Below are positions 16,815-25,154 of a stretch of DNA of 64,000 nucleotides, piece by piece. The translations under genes were made by a program, and so were the position numbers. Source of the stretch: JAFGQJ01 sp964588525. Lineage in GTDB: Bacteria > Spirochaetota > Spirochaetia > SZUA-6 > DRHE01. The notes below the pieces were generated by a model that ran no database searches, had not been told where the DNA came from, and saw only the letters and a list, made by a program, of their open reading frames with translations. The DNA lies in contig CAZPQC010000001.1 of NCBI GenBank assembly GCA_964588525.1, positions 1 to 64,000 of the forward strand. The letters are read 5' to 3'. Position 1 is the stretch's first letter. The number at the start of each line of letters is the position of its first letter.

Positions 16815-19326
16815 TCGACTGGCCTTCCGGCCTGACGTGCCGTCCGAAGTACCCTGAGTGTTCCGCTGCGAAAATCTTGTAGGCCCCCAGTTTCACCGCG
16901 TCCTGCAGCAGGAACATCACCAGGGAATACCCCCAGACCATGCCGGCATACGTCCAGCCTATGGGCGTCATCAACAGGCCGTAGACCGCTATAAAGGTGG
17001 CGATGATCTGTGTACCGACCACGGCCAAAAACAGGATCCCTGCAGGCTTGATCGACCAGAAAGGCCCTTTGGTACGGGCCGTAAACAGGGTCAGGTGGCC
17101 TCCCACGGACAGGTTGAGATAGACCATGGTGCGCAGCACGTCATTGCCGAGATTTAGGACGGCAGTCCCCAGAAAGAAGACTCCGAAGGAGCGCAGCAGG
17201 GCGAAAGCGCCTATGATCGTGGCCACGCCCAGGACCAACCGCATGTTCCATCTTGCCGGTTGGCTCGAGGATCGGACATTGTCGTAAGCGATGGACAGGA
17301 TCGCGCCGTCGTTGAGTATGGCCAGCAGCACGACCATAATGGCGCTGACCGGATATACCTTGAAGGCGAGTATGGTCAAAGTCAGAAATCCCAACAGCGC
17401 CACGGTCTCGGCGATGCGGTAGATCGAGTAGTTGAGCATCCGCTGGAAGATCTTGCGGCTTTCCTTTATGGCGTCGATAATCACCGAAAGACCCGGCAGC
17501 AACAGCACGATGCTGGCAGCCGCGCGAGCCGCATCCGTCGCCCCTGAGACGGCAAAACCGGCGTCGGCCTTCTTCAAGGCTGGGGCATCATTCACACCGT
17601 CCCCGGTCATGGCCACGATGTGACCTCGCTGCTGCAATACGTCGACAATGTGGTACTTGTGCTCAGGGAATACCTGGGAAAAACCGTCGGCCTGTTCGAT
17701 GGAATCGGCGAGCTGCCCGGATTGGTGATGCTTAGTTTCTTCGAACACGCTGGCATCCAAGATGTTGGTTCCGATTTCCAGCTGGCGGCCGATCTCTTTG
17801 GCGATGGCGGACTGATCTCCGGTAACCATTTTCACCTTCAACCCCATGGCGCGGGCCGTATCGATGGTTTCCTTGGAATCCTCGCGCAGCGGGTCGAACA
17901 GCGGAATAATGCCGACAAGCCGCCACCTGTCGTTCTCATCCGTGCGGGCCACTCCCAAGGACCGAAAACCGCGGGAGGCGAATTCATTGACGGCTTTCTC
18001 GGCCTCTTCTCTTATCTTTTCCGCCTCGGGGTCGAGCCCCAGGATAACCTGAGGTGCACCCTTGGCGGTCCTGAATCTTTTACCGTCGGTCCCCTTTACT
18101 TCGGCCTCGGTTCTCTTGTGCACCGGGTCGAAGGGTTGGAAATGGATAATCTCATAGGAGTCCAGCAGTTTCTTGTCCTTCACCCCGCCGAGCACGGCCA
18201 GATCGATCGGGTCCTGGTCCTCCGCGCGGGAGGCCAGCGCTCCGAACAGGATAACCTCCTGCGCCTCGAATCCCTCCGCAACGAAGGGGTCCCCAGGAGT
18301 CAGCTCGCTCTTGGTCAGCGTTCCGGTTTTGTCCGAGCACAGAACATCGATGCCCGCGACTTCCTCCACCGCGGACAGCTTGGTGACGATCGCCTGCTTT
18401 GCCGCCAGCAGCTTTGCTCCCAGGGCCATGGTTACCGATAACACGGCTGGCATGGCCACCGGCACGGCGGCTATGGTCAACACCAGCACGAATTGCAGCA
18501 CTACCAGGATCGGATCGGCTCTGGAAATTGCCACGCCGACAATCACCAAGGCCAGGGCGGCAGCGATAATGAGCAGATAGTCGGCTATCTTGATGATGGC
18601 CCGCTGCAGGTGGCTGCGCGTGGCCGCTGATTCGACCAGTTCAGCGGTCTTTCCGTAGAAGGTGTCTTTGCCCGTAGCATAGACCAGGGCGTCAATTTCG
18701 CCCCGTTTCAGAACGGAACCCGAGAACACGGCGTCTGCGGATTTGTGTTCGACCGGCAGGGACTCTCCGGTAAGGGCCGACTGGTCCACCTGGACCGGAT
18801 CACCTTCGAGCAGCCTGGCATCCGCCGGTATGATATCGCCGATGCGCAGGCGTATAATGTCACCCGGCACCAGCTCCCGCGCGGCTATACCGGTCCATTT
18901 ACCCTCTCGCTTGACTTTGGCCTTGAGCGCCAGCTTCTTCTTGAGGGCCGCGATAGCGCTGTCGGCCTGGTGCTCCTCCCGGAAACCCACAACAGCGTTC
19001 ACTACCAGCAGCAGCAGGATAACGCCCACGTCGGTCCAGTGGCGCAGCACGGCCGAGAGCAGGGCGGCGACGACGATCATGAGGGGAATCGGACCCCAGA
19101 AATAGGACAGAAATTTCAGGAGAGGATGTGTTTTCTTCTCCTCGATCTCATTGTATCCGTATTTCTCGAGACGCTCTTGCGCCTCCGCGCTGCTCAAACC
19201 GCCGGTGTCCGCGCCGAGCCTCTGCCGCAGCTCGGCGACGGGCAGATCTTTCAGCGGCGATCCTTTTGCCGCCTTGGAGTCCTTGCCGCTGAACTGATCG
19301 TTTTTCTTGTCTTTCGAGTTTGCCAT
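16786..19326 (-). CDS. P-type proton ATPase (P3A, plasma-membrane type)
   Basis: 846 residues from the ATG at 19326 with a GAGGGAA ribosome site; an earlier start would add 30 unlikely residues. In order: cation-ATPase N domain (about 25-90), actuator loop TGES (187-190), phosphorylation motif DKTGTLT with D332, KGAP in the nucleotide domain, TGDGVNDAPALKKAD hinge, and about ten transmembrane helices. In helix 6, ILNDGAILSI keeps the aspartate equivalent to the proton-carrying D684 of plant AHA2, which argues for H+ rather than Ca2+ export. It would pump protons out of the cytoplasm at the expense of ATP. A copy of the 18-bp inverted repeat lies 89 bp upstream. Confidence 0.92.
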   Translation of the reverse strand: MANSKDKKNDQFSGKDSKAAKGSPLKDLPVAELRQRLGADTGGLSSAEAQERLEKYGYNEIEEKKTHPLLKFLSYFWGPIPLMIVVAALLSAVLRHWTDVGVILLLLVVNAVVGFREEHQADSAIAALKKKLALKAKVKREGKWTGIAARELVPGDIIRLRIGDIIPADARLLEGDPVQVDQSALTGESLPVEHKSADAVFSGSVLKRGEIDALVYATGKDTFYGKTAELVESAATRSHLQRAIIKIADYLLIIAAALALVIVGVAISRADPILVVLQFVLVLTIAAVPVAMPAVLSVTMALGAKLLAAKQAIVTKLSAVEEVAGIDVLCSDKTGTLTKSELTPGDPFVAEGFEAQEVILFGALASRAEDQDPIDLAVLGGVKDKKLLDSYEIIHFQPFDPVHKRTEAEVKGTDGKRFRTAKGAPQVILGLDPEAEKIREEAEKAVNEFASRGFRSLGVARTDENDRWRLVGIIPLFDPLREDSKETIDTARAMGLKVKMVTGDQSAIAKEIGRQLEIGTNILDASVFEETKHHQSGQLADSIEQADGFSQVFPEHKYHIVDVLQQRGHIVAMTGDGVNDAPALKKADAGFAVSGATDAARAAASIVLLLPGLSVIIDAIKESRKIFQRMLNYSIYRIAETVALLGFLTLTILAFKVYPVSAIMVVLLAILNDGAILSIAYDNVRSSSQPARWNMRLVLGVATIIGAFALLRSFGVFFLGTAVLNLGNDVLRTMVYLNLSVGGHLTLFTARTKGPFWSIKPAGILFLAVVGTQIIATFIAVYGLLMTPIGWTYAGMVWGYSLVMFLLQDAVKLGAYKIFAAEHSGYFGRHVRPEGQSITRRSSPEY

Positions 19327-19414
19327 TTCCCGTTCCCTCAGTTTTTTCGCGGTGGACGCAAATGCCCACCTTCCCCTACTCCATGAAACTACCGAATTCC
19401 GACCGTCTTGGGAC

Positions 19415-19432
19415 ATAGTCTCAACAGGTTAT
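19415..19432 (-). promoter_or_regulatory. 18-bp inverted-repeat motif upstream of H+-ATPase
   Basis: ATAGTCTCAACAGGTTAT matches 15 of 18 positions of the consensus. The right half is perfect. It lies between the TauE stop and the ATPase start. An operator role is inferred from recurrence of the motif at 13588, 44170, 59104 and 62063. Confidence 0.5.
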
Positions 19433-19450
19433 TCACCTCGGTTTTTTGGT

Positions 19451-20284
19451 TTATCCGCTGTTGAGCCCTCCTGCAGCGGCGATCAGAATCCGTATACCGG
19501 CGGCGGCCAGGGCCAGGGCCAGGGCGCGGAGAATCCAGATGCTCTTGAATCGAACGGAAAGAAAAGCCCCGAGTTGTGCGCCCGCCACGACACCAATCCC
19601 CAGAGCCAAGGTTCGGTGCAGCCCGTGGAGAAAAACTCTGTTGAGAAGGTGCACGGCCGTGCCAGCCAGGGTCATGAAGGCAAGGATGAAGTGCGAAGTA
19701 GCGGTCGCCACATGCACGGGGAAGAACAGAAGATGCACCAGCACCGGCACGTGGATGATGCCCCCTCCGATTCCCAGGAAACTCGAAACGAATCCGACCA
19801 GCACGCTCAGACTGACGCCGATAAGTGGATTGAAAGTGTAGCGGTAGGTGTTACCGTCGCGATCCGTGAGCAGGTGCGTCACACCCGGGGCCCGCCTGGA
19901 ACCGCTTCGCTTCGATCCTTGCTGTGGGAAAATCCCCAGGAACACTGCGCCGGCGACCATCAAAATGCCGAAGATCAGATCAAAAGCCCGCCGCGGCATG
20001 AAAGAGGTGGTAAATGCCCCTGCAACCGCCCCCGGTATGCTGGCCGCGGCGAAAAGCAGGCCGGCGCGAAAGTCGATTCGTCTCTGCCTGCCGTAGGCGA
20101 CGGAACCGGAAGCGGCGTTCAGAAAAACGACGGCCAGGGAGATGCTCGTCAGCAGGTTTACCGGCTCCGAAGGGTAGAGCAGCAGCAGGACCGGCATGAG
20201 AACGAAGCCTCCGCCGGCACCGATCAGCGTCCCGTACGTGCCGACCGCGAATCCGATCGGGATCAGCCACAGATGTCTGAGCAT
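19451..20284 (-). CDS. TauE/SafE family sulfite/anion permease
   Basis: 277 residues with about eight hydrophobic helices. The two family repeats each carry the glycine-rich motif: GTYGTLIGAGGGFVLMPVL near residue 16 and VSSFLGIGGGIIHVPVLVHL near 165 (PF01925). A short cytoplasmic loop rich in arginine separates the halves. The family exports sulfite, sulfoacetate or related organosulfur anions, but specificity cannot be assigned here. It follows the VirJ-like gene by 31 nt and belongs to the long minus-strand run. Confidence 0.88.
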   Translation of the reverse strand: MLRHLWLIPIGFAVGTYGTLIGAGGGFVLMPVLLLLYPSEPVNLLTSISLAVVFLNAASGSVAYGRQRRIDFRAGLLFAAASIPGAVAGAFTTSFMPRRAFDLIFGILMVAGAVFLGIFPQQGSKRSGSRRAPGVTHLLTDRDGNTYRYTFNPLIGVSLSVLVGFVSSFLGIGGGIIHVPVLVHLLFFPVHVATATSHFILAFMTLAGTAVHLLNRVFLHGLHRTLALGIGVVAGAQLGAFLSVRFKSIWILRALALALAAAGIRILIAAAGGLNSG

Positions 20285-20315
20285 AGAGCCCTTCCTTCCG
20301 ACCCTGCGCCCCGGC

Positions 20316-21050
20316 TCATTCGAGCTCCGCTACGATGAGCGCGGCCAGCCCGGCATACCGGCCGTCGAAATGATGCCCGCCGGGCAGACGTACACATCGG
20401 GCCGGCACCTGCTCGATTCCGTGGCAGACACTGTCCCGCTCCTCGGCGCCGTAGTAGCAGAGGACGTTTCGCTTCGCAAGCTTCCGCAACTCCGGGACCA
20501 GCGGAAGGGCTGTGTGCGGCGGATCGAGACCGAGCCAGTCGATGAGCAGCGGCTGAAAGGAAACCGAAGATGCGGCACCGAGCAGTGCGATCAGCCGTAC
20601 CTGTTCCAGCTGCTCGGCCGGCAGCCGGCTGGCCATGAAGGGCAACACATCGGCGCCCCTGGAATATCCGATCAGTATGATCTGGGTCTTGTCCCACTCT
20701 CTGCAGTAGTGCTCGAGCAGGCGGGACAGGTCTGCGGCCGCCTGTTCGGGAGTTCGCCGGTACCAGAAGTAGCGCAGGCTGTTGAACACAACCACCGAAA
20801 CTCCGGCTGAGGCGATGGCCTCGCTTACCCGACGGTCCAGGGTGACCCAGCCTCCATCCCCGGTGACGAACACGGCCAAGTAGGGCAAGGATGAGAGTGC
20901 CGGCAGCTCTACCAGGGGGATGTGGGATAGGGCGGGATCCCCGGCGCGCTGAGGACAAAGCCTGACCGCCGTGTAGAGCACGGCTCCCAGCCCTACCAAA
21001 ATGAGCCCGATCCGCAGGCCCACTTTCCTCGCTCTGCCCGTTCTTTTCAC
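20316..21050 (-). CDS. VirJ/AcvB-family alpha/beta hydrolase
   Basis: 244 residues from a GTG at 21050 with an upstream AGGAAGGA. An N-terminal hydrophobic helix (about 10-30) acts as signal or anchor, placing the hydrolase outside the cytoplasm. Family hallmarks (PF06057) are VTGDGGWVTLDRRV, SLRYFWYRRTPEQAA and the nucleophile elbow GYSRGAD with S130. A GGHHFDG loop near the end supplies the catalytic histidine. AcvB/VirJ proteins in other bacteria act on lipid-linked or periplasmic substrates, so a role in membrane lipid turnover is plausible but not shown. Its neighbour upstream is the MenA-like gene. Confidence 0.82.
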   Translation of the reverse strand: MKRTGRARKVGLRIGLILVGLGAVLYTAVRLCPQRAGDPALSHIPLVELPALSSLPYLAVFVTGDGGWVTLDRRVSEAIASAGVSVVVFNSLRYFWYRRTPEQAAADLSRLLEHYCREWDKTQIILIGYSRGADVLPFMASRLPAEQLEQVRLIALLGAASSVSFQPLLIDWLGLDPPHTALPLVPELRKLAKRNVLCYYGAEERDSVCHGIEQVPARCVRLPGGHHFDGRYAGLAALIVAELE

Positions 21051-21128
21051 GCTTCCCCGTCCTTCCTGTTTCCGGCCTTCTTCCCGGCCCGGTTGCGGCG
21101 AACGATCAGAAACGCTGTCGCCATGAAC

Positions 21129-22211
21129 TCACGCACTCCGGGCCGTGTCTCCTCTCCGCGGGCCGATCTGCGCCAGGGCCACGGGAAGATAGAGCAGCAG
21201 GAGAACGGCGACGGGAATCCCCATCCGGTCGAGCCCGCGCCGATCGATCCCTCCCTGGATGACATACGCGCCGACCAGCAGGATGCCGGTGAAGTTATGG
21301 ATTCGAATGGTCAGCATATTCGCCGGGGACATGGAAACCGGGTCCCTGTAGTTCTTGCGCAGAACGATGAAAGCCGTGATGAACCAAGGTATCGTGAGGA
21401 ATACCAGGTAGGTCCAGTACGACGACAGACCCAGCAGGGGCGAACAGAGTATCACCATGTAGGCGAGGGACATGCTGCCGCCGTAGAGCCACACACCCCG
21501 GAGCCGACCGAGGCGAACCACGAGAGTTCGCTTTCCCGCTTTCGCGTCGCTGTGAACATCGGGGATTTCGTTTATCGTGATCATCGCGAACATCATCAAC
21601 CCCAGCGGCAGCAGAACGAACGCCGCCTCCCAGGAAAGACGCCCGGCCTGTACGTAGAAGGAACCCAACCCGATGACCAGGCTGAAGTTGAGGAGCTGAG
21701 AGATCTCTCCGAAACCGTGGTAGCCGTAGCGCAGGGGGGGAGCAGCGTAGAAGTAGGCCGAGAACATGCCGATCGCCCCGAAGACCAGGACAGCCCACCC
21801 GCGAGTCACTGTGAGGTACAGGCCGGCGGCGATCGTCACGAGATACAGGATCGAAAATGCCAGACGCATCCGCGAGGGCCTGAGGGCACCGCTGGTAAGA
21901 AGGCCGCTGCCTCCCGAATAGGGGTTTGGGCCCTGTTCCCGGGCTTCGTCGACCGAGTGCTTGTAGTCGAAGTAGTCATCCGTCATGTTGAGCGCGATAT
22001 GATTGATGGTGGTCGCCAACACCACGATGAGATAGCACACCAGGGAGAATTTCCCGGTGAGAGCCCAGGCGAGCACGGCACCCAGCGCGGCAGGCAGAAA
22101 ACTGGGCGGGACGAAGTGGTAACGGCAGGCCCGCCACCAGATTACGGCCCGCGGCAGGTGTCCGCCTGCCTGATTGCTGCCTTCTTCCGTCTTTGGTCGG
22201 AGTGCTCGCAT
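21129..22211 (-). CDS. menA: UbiA/MenA-family prenyltransferase
   Basis: 360 residues with about eight or nine membrane helices. The two aspartate-rich sites that bind prenyl diphosphate and Mg2+ are visible: NMTDDYFDYKHSVD near residue 75 and NEIPDVHSDAKAGKRTL near 210. The second fits MenA, which prenylates 1,4-dihydroxy-2-naphthoate in menaquinone synthesis. A MenG/UbiE methyltransferase at 51002-51706 would provide the last step. It starts nine bases after the DUF981 stop, in the same run as complex I, so it may supply the quinone that complex I reduces. Other UbiA substrates cannot be excluded. Confidence 0.82.
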   Translation of the reverse strand: MRALRPKTEEGSNQAGGHLPRAVIWWRACRYHFVPPSFLPAALGAVLAWALTGKFSLVCYLIVVLATTINHIALNMTDDYFDYKHSVDEAREQGPNPYSGGSGLLTSGALRPSRMRLAFSILYLVTIAAGLYLTVTRGWAVLVFGAIGMFSAYFYAAPPLRYGYHGFGEISQLLNFSLVIGLGSFYVQAGRLSWEAAFVLLPLGLMMFAMITINEIPDVHSDAKAGKRTLVVRLGRLRGVWLYGGSMSLAYMVILCSPLLGLSSYWTYLVFLTIPWFITAFIVLRKNYRDPVSMSPANMLTIRIHNFTGILLVGAYVIQGGIDRRGLDRMGIPVAVLLLLYLPVALAQIGPRRGDTARSA

Positions 22212-22220
22212 CGCCGTTTC

Positions 22221-22781
22221 CTACCCTGGTTTCCACCCCGCGAAGCTCTCCAGGTGCTTCCAGTAGGCCCCGAAACCGATGAAGGCCCAGATAGCAGCGG
22301 CGGCCACCAGCAGGACAATCACTACCGCTTTCAGAATCCTGCTGTTTTTTGCCAGATACAAAGGCAGGGATAGAATGGCCGCCAGACCCGTAAGCACGAA
22401 TCCCAAAGTGGCCAGCGGCGGAGAGTCGGTCATCCCGCGCTGGGCGATGCGGACGCCGACTACCACGGAAGCGAGCCCCGCGAATACGGCAAAAATCGAG
22501 AGCGGAAGCAGGTCCCATCCGCGGGCGAGTGCCAGACCCACCACGAAGATCACTACTCCGAACATGACGTAAAGCTCTCCAAAGGCGATGTTGTAGCTGC
22601 TCGGCAGCGGCCAGGTAAAAATCATGTAAAGAGCCGTTGCAGCAGCGATGAAGCCGGTTACCAAGAATCCGGGGGCCATCCTCTCCCCATCCGAGTTCAG
22701 GAACTTCAGCACAAACAGGGCAAGCAATACCAGACTGGCCGACAGGTTGACGAGCATCAGGGCGACGTAGTCGATAAACAT
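22221..22781 (-). CDS. DUF981 family membrane protein
   Basis: 186 residues from the ATG at 22781 with a GGAGGAGAG ribosome site. Six or so hydrophobic helices fill most of the length. The pattern IDYVALMLVNLSASLVLLAL at the start and GAYWKHLESFAGWKP at the end fit DUF981 (PF06168), whose function is unknown. It sits between a cytochrome c and the MenA-like gene, downstream of complex I, which hints at an electron-transport or membrane-energetics role. That is inference from position only. Confidence 0.75.
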   Translation of the reverse strand: MFIDYVALMLVNLSASLVLLALFVLKFLNSDGERMAPGFLVTGFIAAATALYMIFTWPLPSSYNIAFGELYVMFGVVIFVVGLALARGWDLLPLSIFAVFAGLASVVVGVRIAQRGMTDSPPLATLGFVLTGLAAILSLPLYLAKNSRILKAVVIVLLVAAAAIWAFIGFGAYWKHLESFAGWKPG

Positions 22782-22880
22782 CTCATTCTCTCCTCCATAA
22801 ACAGTCCCGACGAAAACAGGAGGCATTCGGCAGGCGCCGGGATTCCCCTGCCGGCTCCCATTCACCCTATTATCTATCGG

Positions 22881-23660
22881 CTAGGGCCGGCTCTCCAACC
22901 ACTGATAGATCCGTTTTATCTCCGCGTCGGAAATCGTCCCCGTGTCGAAGGCCGGCATCGCGCCCGACCCCCTGCGAACCTTCCTCTGCACCGCATCAAG
23001 GGGAAGGGCCGTTCCCGAAAGCATCGGGCCGACTCCGCCGCCGGCGTTCCCGCCGTGGCAGCCCGCGCACCCTTCCTGGGTAAAAAGCTCCTTCCCCCGA
23101 GCGAGATCCGCTGCGGTTACGGTTGTCGCTTGGGATTGCCCCTTTGAAGCCGTCGGAGCTGCGGCCGGCCCGCCGGGCTGCAAGCTCCGAATAAACGTCA
23201 CCGTCTGCCAAACCTGTTCATCCGAAAGGAGCGTTCCGAACGCCGGCATTCCCACGAAGGACAGACCGAACTTGACGATCCAGGCAACCTCGCCGTCGTT
23301 CATGCCGATCACCCTCTGCGAGCTAAGGTCCGCCGCAGGGGGGTACATGTTCCCCCCGATGGGTGAATCCCCCGTTCCCTCGGGCCCGTGGCAGACAGCG
23401 CAGTTGCCGAGATAAACCGTATGGCCCTGGGAAACGGTCCGTGGATCCGGGGTCAGCGGATTCTCCATCCGCTTGTACTCCGCGGGGATCGCGGCGAGCA
23501 CGCGGTTGGTACCGATGGCGTCTTCCAGCGGCCAGGAGGTTCTATGCTTCAGGGCCAACGGGAAGAACAGAAAGAACAGCAGACCCAGGACAACCGCAGT
23601 CCCTGCGACGCCGATGACCAGGCCTGTCACAACCGATACTCGTTTCTCTTTTTCCATCAT
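22881..23660 (-). CDS. Membrane-anchored di-haem cytochrome c
   Basis: 259 residues. One N-terminal helix (about 10-35) has no obvious cleavage site and anchors the protein. Two class-I-like cytochrome domains follow, with haem motifs C87-A-V-C-H91 and C198-A-G-C-H202. Likely methionine ligands lie in VGMPAFG and SGAMPAFD, and the domains are joined by an alanine/proline/threonine linker near 165-180. It would carry electrons on the outer face of the membrane. It starts 52 nt after nuoN on the same strand. No cytochrome oxidase is in the window, so its electron acceptor is unknown. Confidence 0.9.
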   Translation of the reverse strand: MMEKEKRVSVVTGLVIGVAGTAVVLGLLFFLFFPLALKHRTSWPLEDAIGTNRVLAAIPAEYKRMENPLTPDPRTVSQGHTVYLGNCAVCHGPEGTGDSPIGGNMYPPAADLSSQRVIGMNDGEVAWIVKFGLSFVGMPAFGTLLSDEQVWQTVTFIRSLQPGGPAAAPTASKGQSQATTVTAADLARGKELFTQEGCAGCHGGNAGGGVGPMLSGTALPLDAVQRKVRRGSGAMPAFDTGTISDAEIKRIYQWLESRP

Positions 23661-23711
23661 TTCTTTTCTCCTTGTCCTGCAATAACGATAAGGGGGGCGG
23701 AACAGATGTTT

Positions 23712-25154
23712 CTATCCGCCGAACACCCCCCGCATAGCAACCGCGATGAGCCCCAGAAGGGGCCGCGGGTACACTCCCAGGAAGGTCAGGGCGGCGGTAA
23801 GCAGCCCCAAGGCCAGCCCTGTAGCGGTGCCCGCGCTCCCGCCGCGTTCGTAACGGCCAATCCCCGGCGGTTCGGAGGTGAACAGACCGGCAACGACACG
23901 AAGGTAGTAGAACAGGCCGATCACGCTTGCCGCGACTAGCACGGCGGCCAGCGGATACAATTCCGCCGAGGCCCCTGCGAGGAGCAGGTAGAACTTCCCC
24001 AGGAATCCGCCTGTTATTGGAATGCCGGCCAGGGAAAGCATCCCCATCGCCATCACCACCGCAAGACCCGGTCTCTCCCAGGCAAGTGCCCGGAAATCAT
24101 CCAGGTCATCCGCTTCGCCCTGCCCGCCGGCGCGGAGGACAATCACCCCGAATACACATAGTGTGGCAAGGAAGTACACGATCAGGTAGAAGCCTGCGGC
24201 CTCCGGGCCACGCGTCCCGCCGGCCAAAAGGGCCACCAGCAGGTACCCCATGTGAGCGATAGAGGAATAGGCCAGCAGGCGCCGCAGAGATCGCTGCCGC
24301 AGGGCCAGGAGATTGCCTGTCAGCATGGACAGCACGGAGATCACAACCACCACGGCCATCAGGGAGCGGGATTCGTAGAGTGCAACCGCCGGGGCATAAC
24401 GCAGCAACAGGGCCAGGATCGCTCCCTTAGAAGCCGTGGCGATGAAGGCAACCACCGGGGCGGGGGCGGCCTGGAACACGTCCGGAGTCCATAGATGGAA
24501 CGGTACCAGGCTCATTTTGAAGCCTACGCCGACGAGGAACAGCCCGGCCCCGGCCACGGCGACCAATCGCGGGCCGGTGGCCATGGAAGTTACGACATCC
24601 TGGAACGTCAGGGAGCCCACCTCGGAGTAAATGAGCGCCACCCCGAAGAGGAGAAAAGCGGTAGACGCCCCGGCGAGCACCAGGTATTTCATACCGGCCT
24701 CGAGCGCCTCGGCTTTATGACGACGATAGGCTACCAGGACGAAAAAGCTGACGCTCAGGATCTCGATCCCTAAAATCAGGGATACGTAGTGAATGCTGGA
24801 AACCACGACGATCGTACCGACCGTGGCGGTGAGAAGGAGCAGGTAGTACTCCTCCCGCCGGCCCCGACGTCCCCGCCAATAACTGATGGATAGCAGGCAT
24901 ACGACCAGGGCGGTGCCGAGGAGGAGCACGGTGAAAAACCGCGTGAAGCCGTCGACGGCGATCAGGTCCGATACCCGTAACGACTCCGATCGGCCAGCTG
25001 CGGGTACGCTGAGCAGCGCTGCGCCCAGGCCTGTCAGGGTGATCCACGATGCCGCGTGCGCGCTTCTGCGGACCGCCGCCGCCACGAGAAGGGCGAGGGC
25101 GGCAGCTATCAGGATCAGCACCGGAAGCAGGGAGACCAGATCTGAAAGGTTCAT
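23712..25154 (-). CDS. nuoN: NADH-quinone oxidoreductase subunit N
   Basis: 480 residues from the ATG at 25154, whose ATGA overlaps the nuoM stop; longer readings upstream run antisense-like through nuoM. About 14 membrane helices. Antiporter-like core features are the lysine-bearing FKMSLVPFHLWTPDVFQAAP, the SKGAILALLLRYAP segment and RRLLAYSSIAHMGY. NuoN is one of three proton-translocating antiporter-like subunits of complex I. Just after its stop, GGCGGA and TCCGCC can pair around a 13-nt loop, a weak end to the operon. Confidence 0.93.
   Translation of the reverse strand: MNLSDLVSLLPVLILIAAALALLVAAAVRRSAHAASWITLTGLGAALLSVPAAGRSESLRVSDLIAVDGFTRFFTVLLLGTALVVCLLSISYWRGRRGRREEYYLLLLTATVGTIVVVSSIHYVSLILGIEILSVSFFVLVAYRRHKAEALEAGMKYLVLAGASTAFLLFGVALIYSEVGSLTFQDVVTSMATGPRLVAVAGAGLFLVGVGFKMSLVPFHLWTPDVFQAAPAPVVAFIATASKGAILALLLRYAPAVALYESRSLMAVVVVISVLSMLTGNLLALRQRSLRRLLAYSSIAHMGYLLVALLAGGTRGPEAAGFYLIVYFLATLCVFGVIVLRAGGQGEADDLDDFRALAWERPGLAVVMAMGMLSLAGIPITGGFLGKFYLLLAGASAELYPLAAVLVAASVIGLFYYLRVVAGLFTSEPPGIGRYERGGSAGTATGLALGLLTAALTFLGVYPRPLLGLIAVAMRGVFGG

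Noticed and set aside
16786..19326. Ca2+-type P-ATPase
   Set aside because: Helix 6 carries ILNDGAI, as in plant/fungal proton pumps, and the overall length and N-terminus match P3A enzymes.
21047..21124. A 25-codon frame ahead of the VirJ-like gene (start near 21124)
   Set aside because: Very basic with no pattern; more likely the leader of the next gene than a peptide.
21093..22373. A 426-codon plus-strand frame opposite the MenA-like gene
   Set aside because: Antisense shadow; hydrophilic, histidine/glutamine-rich translation without recognisable features.
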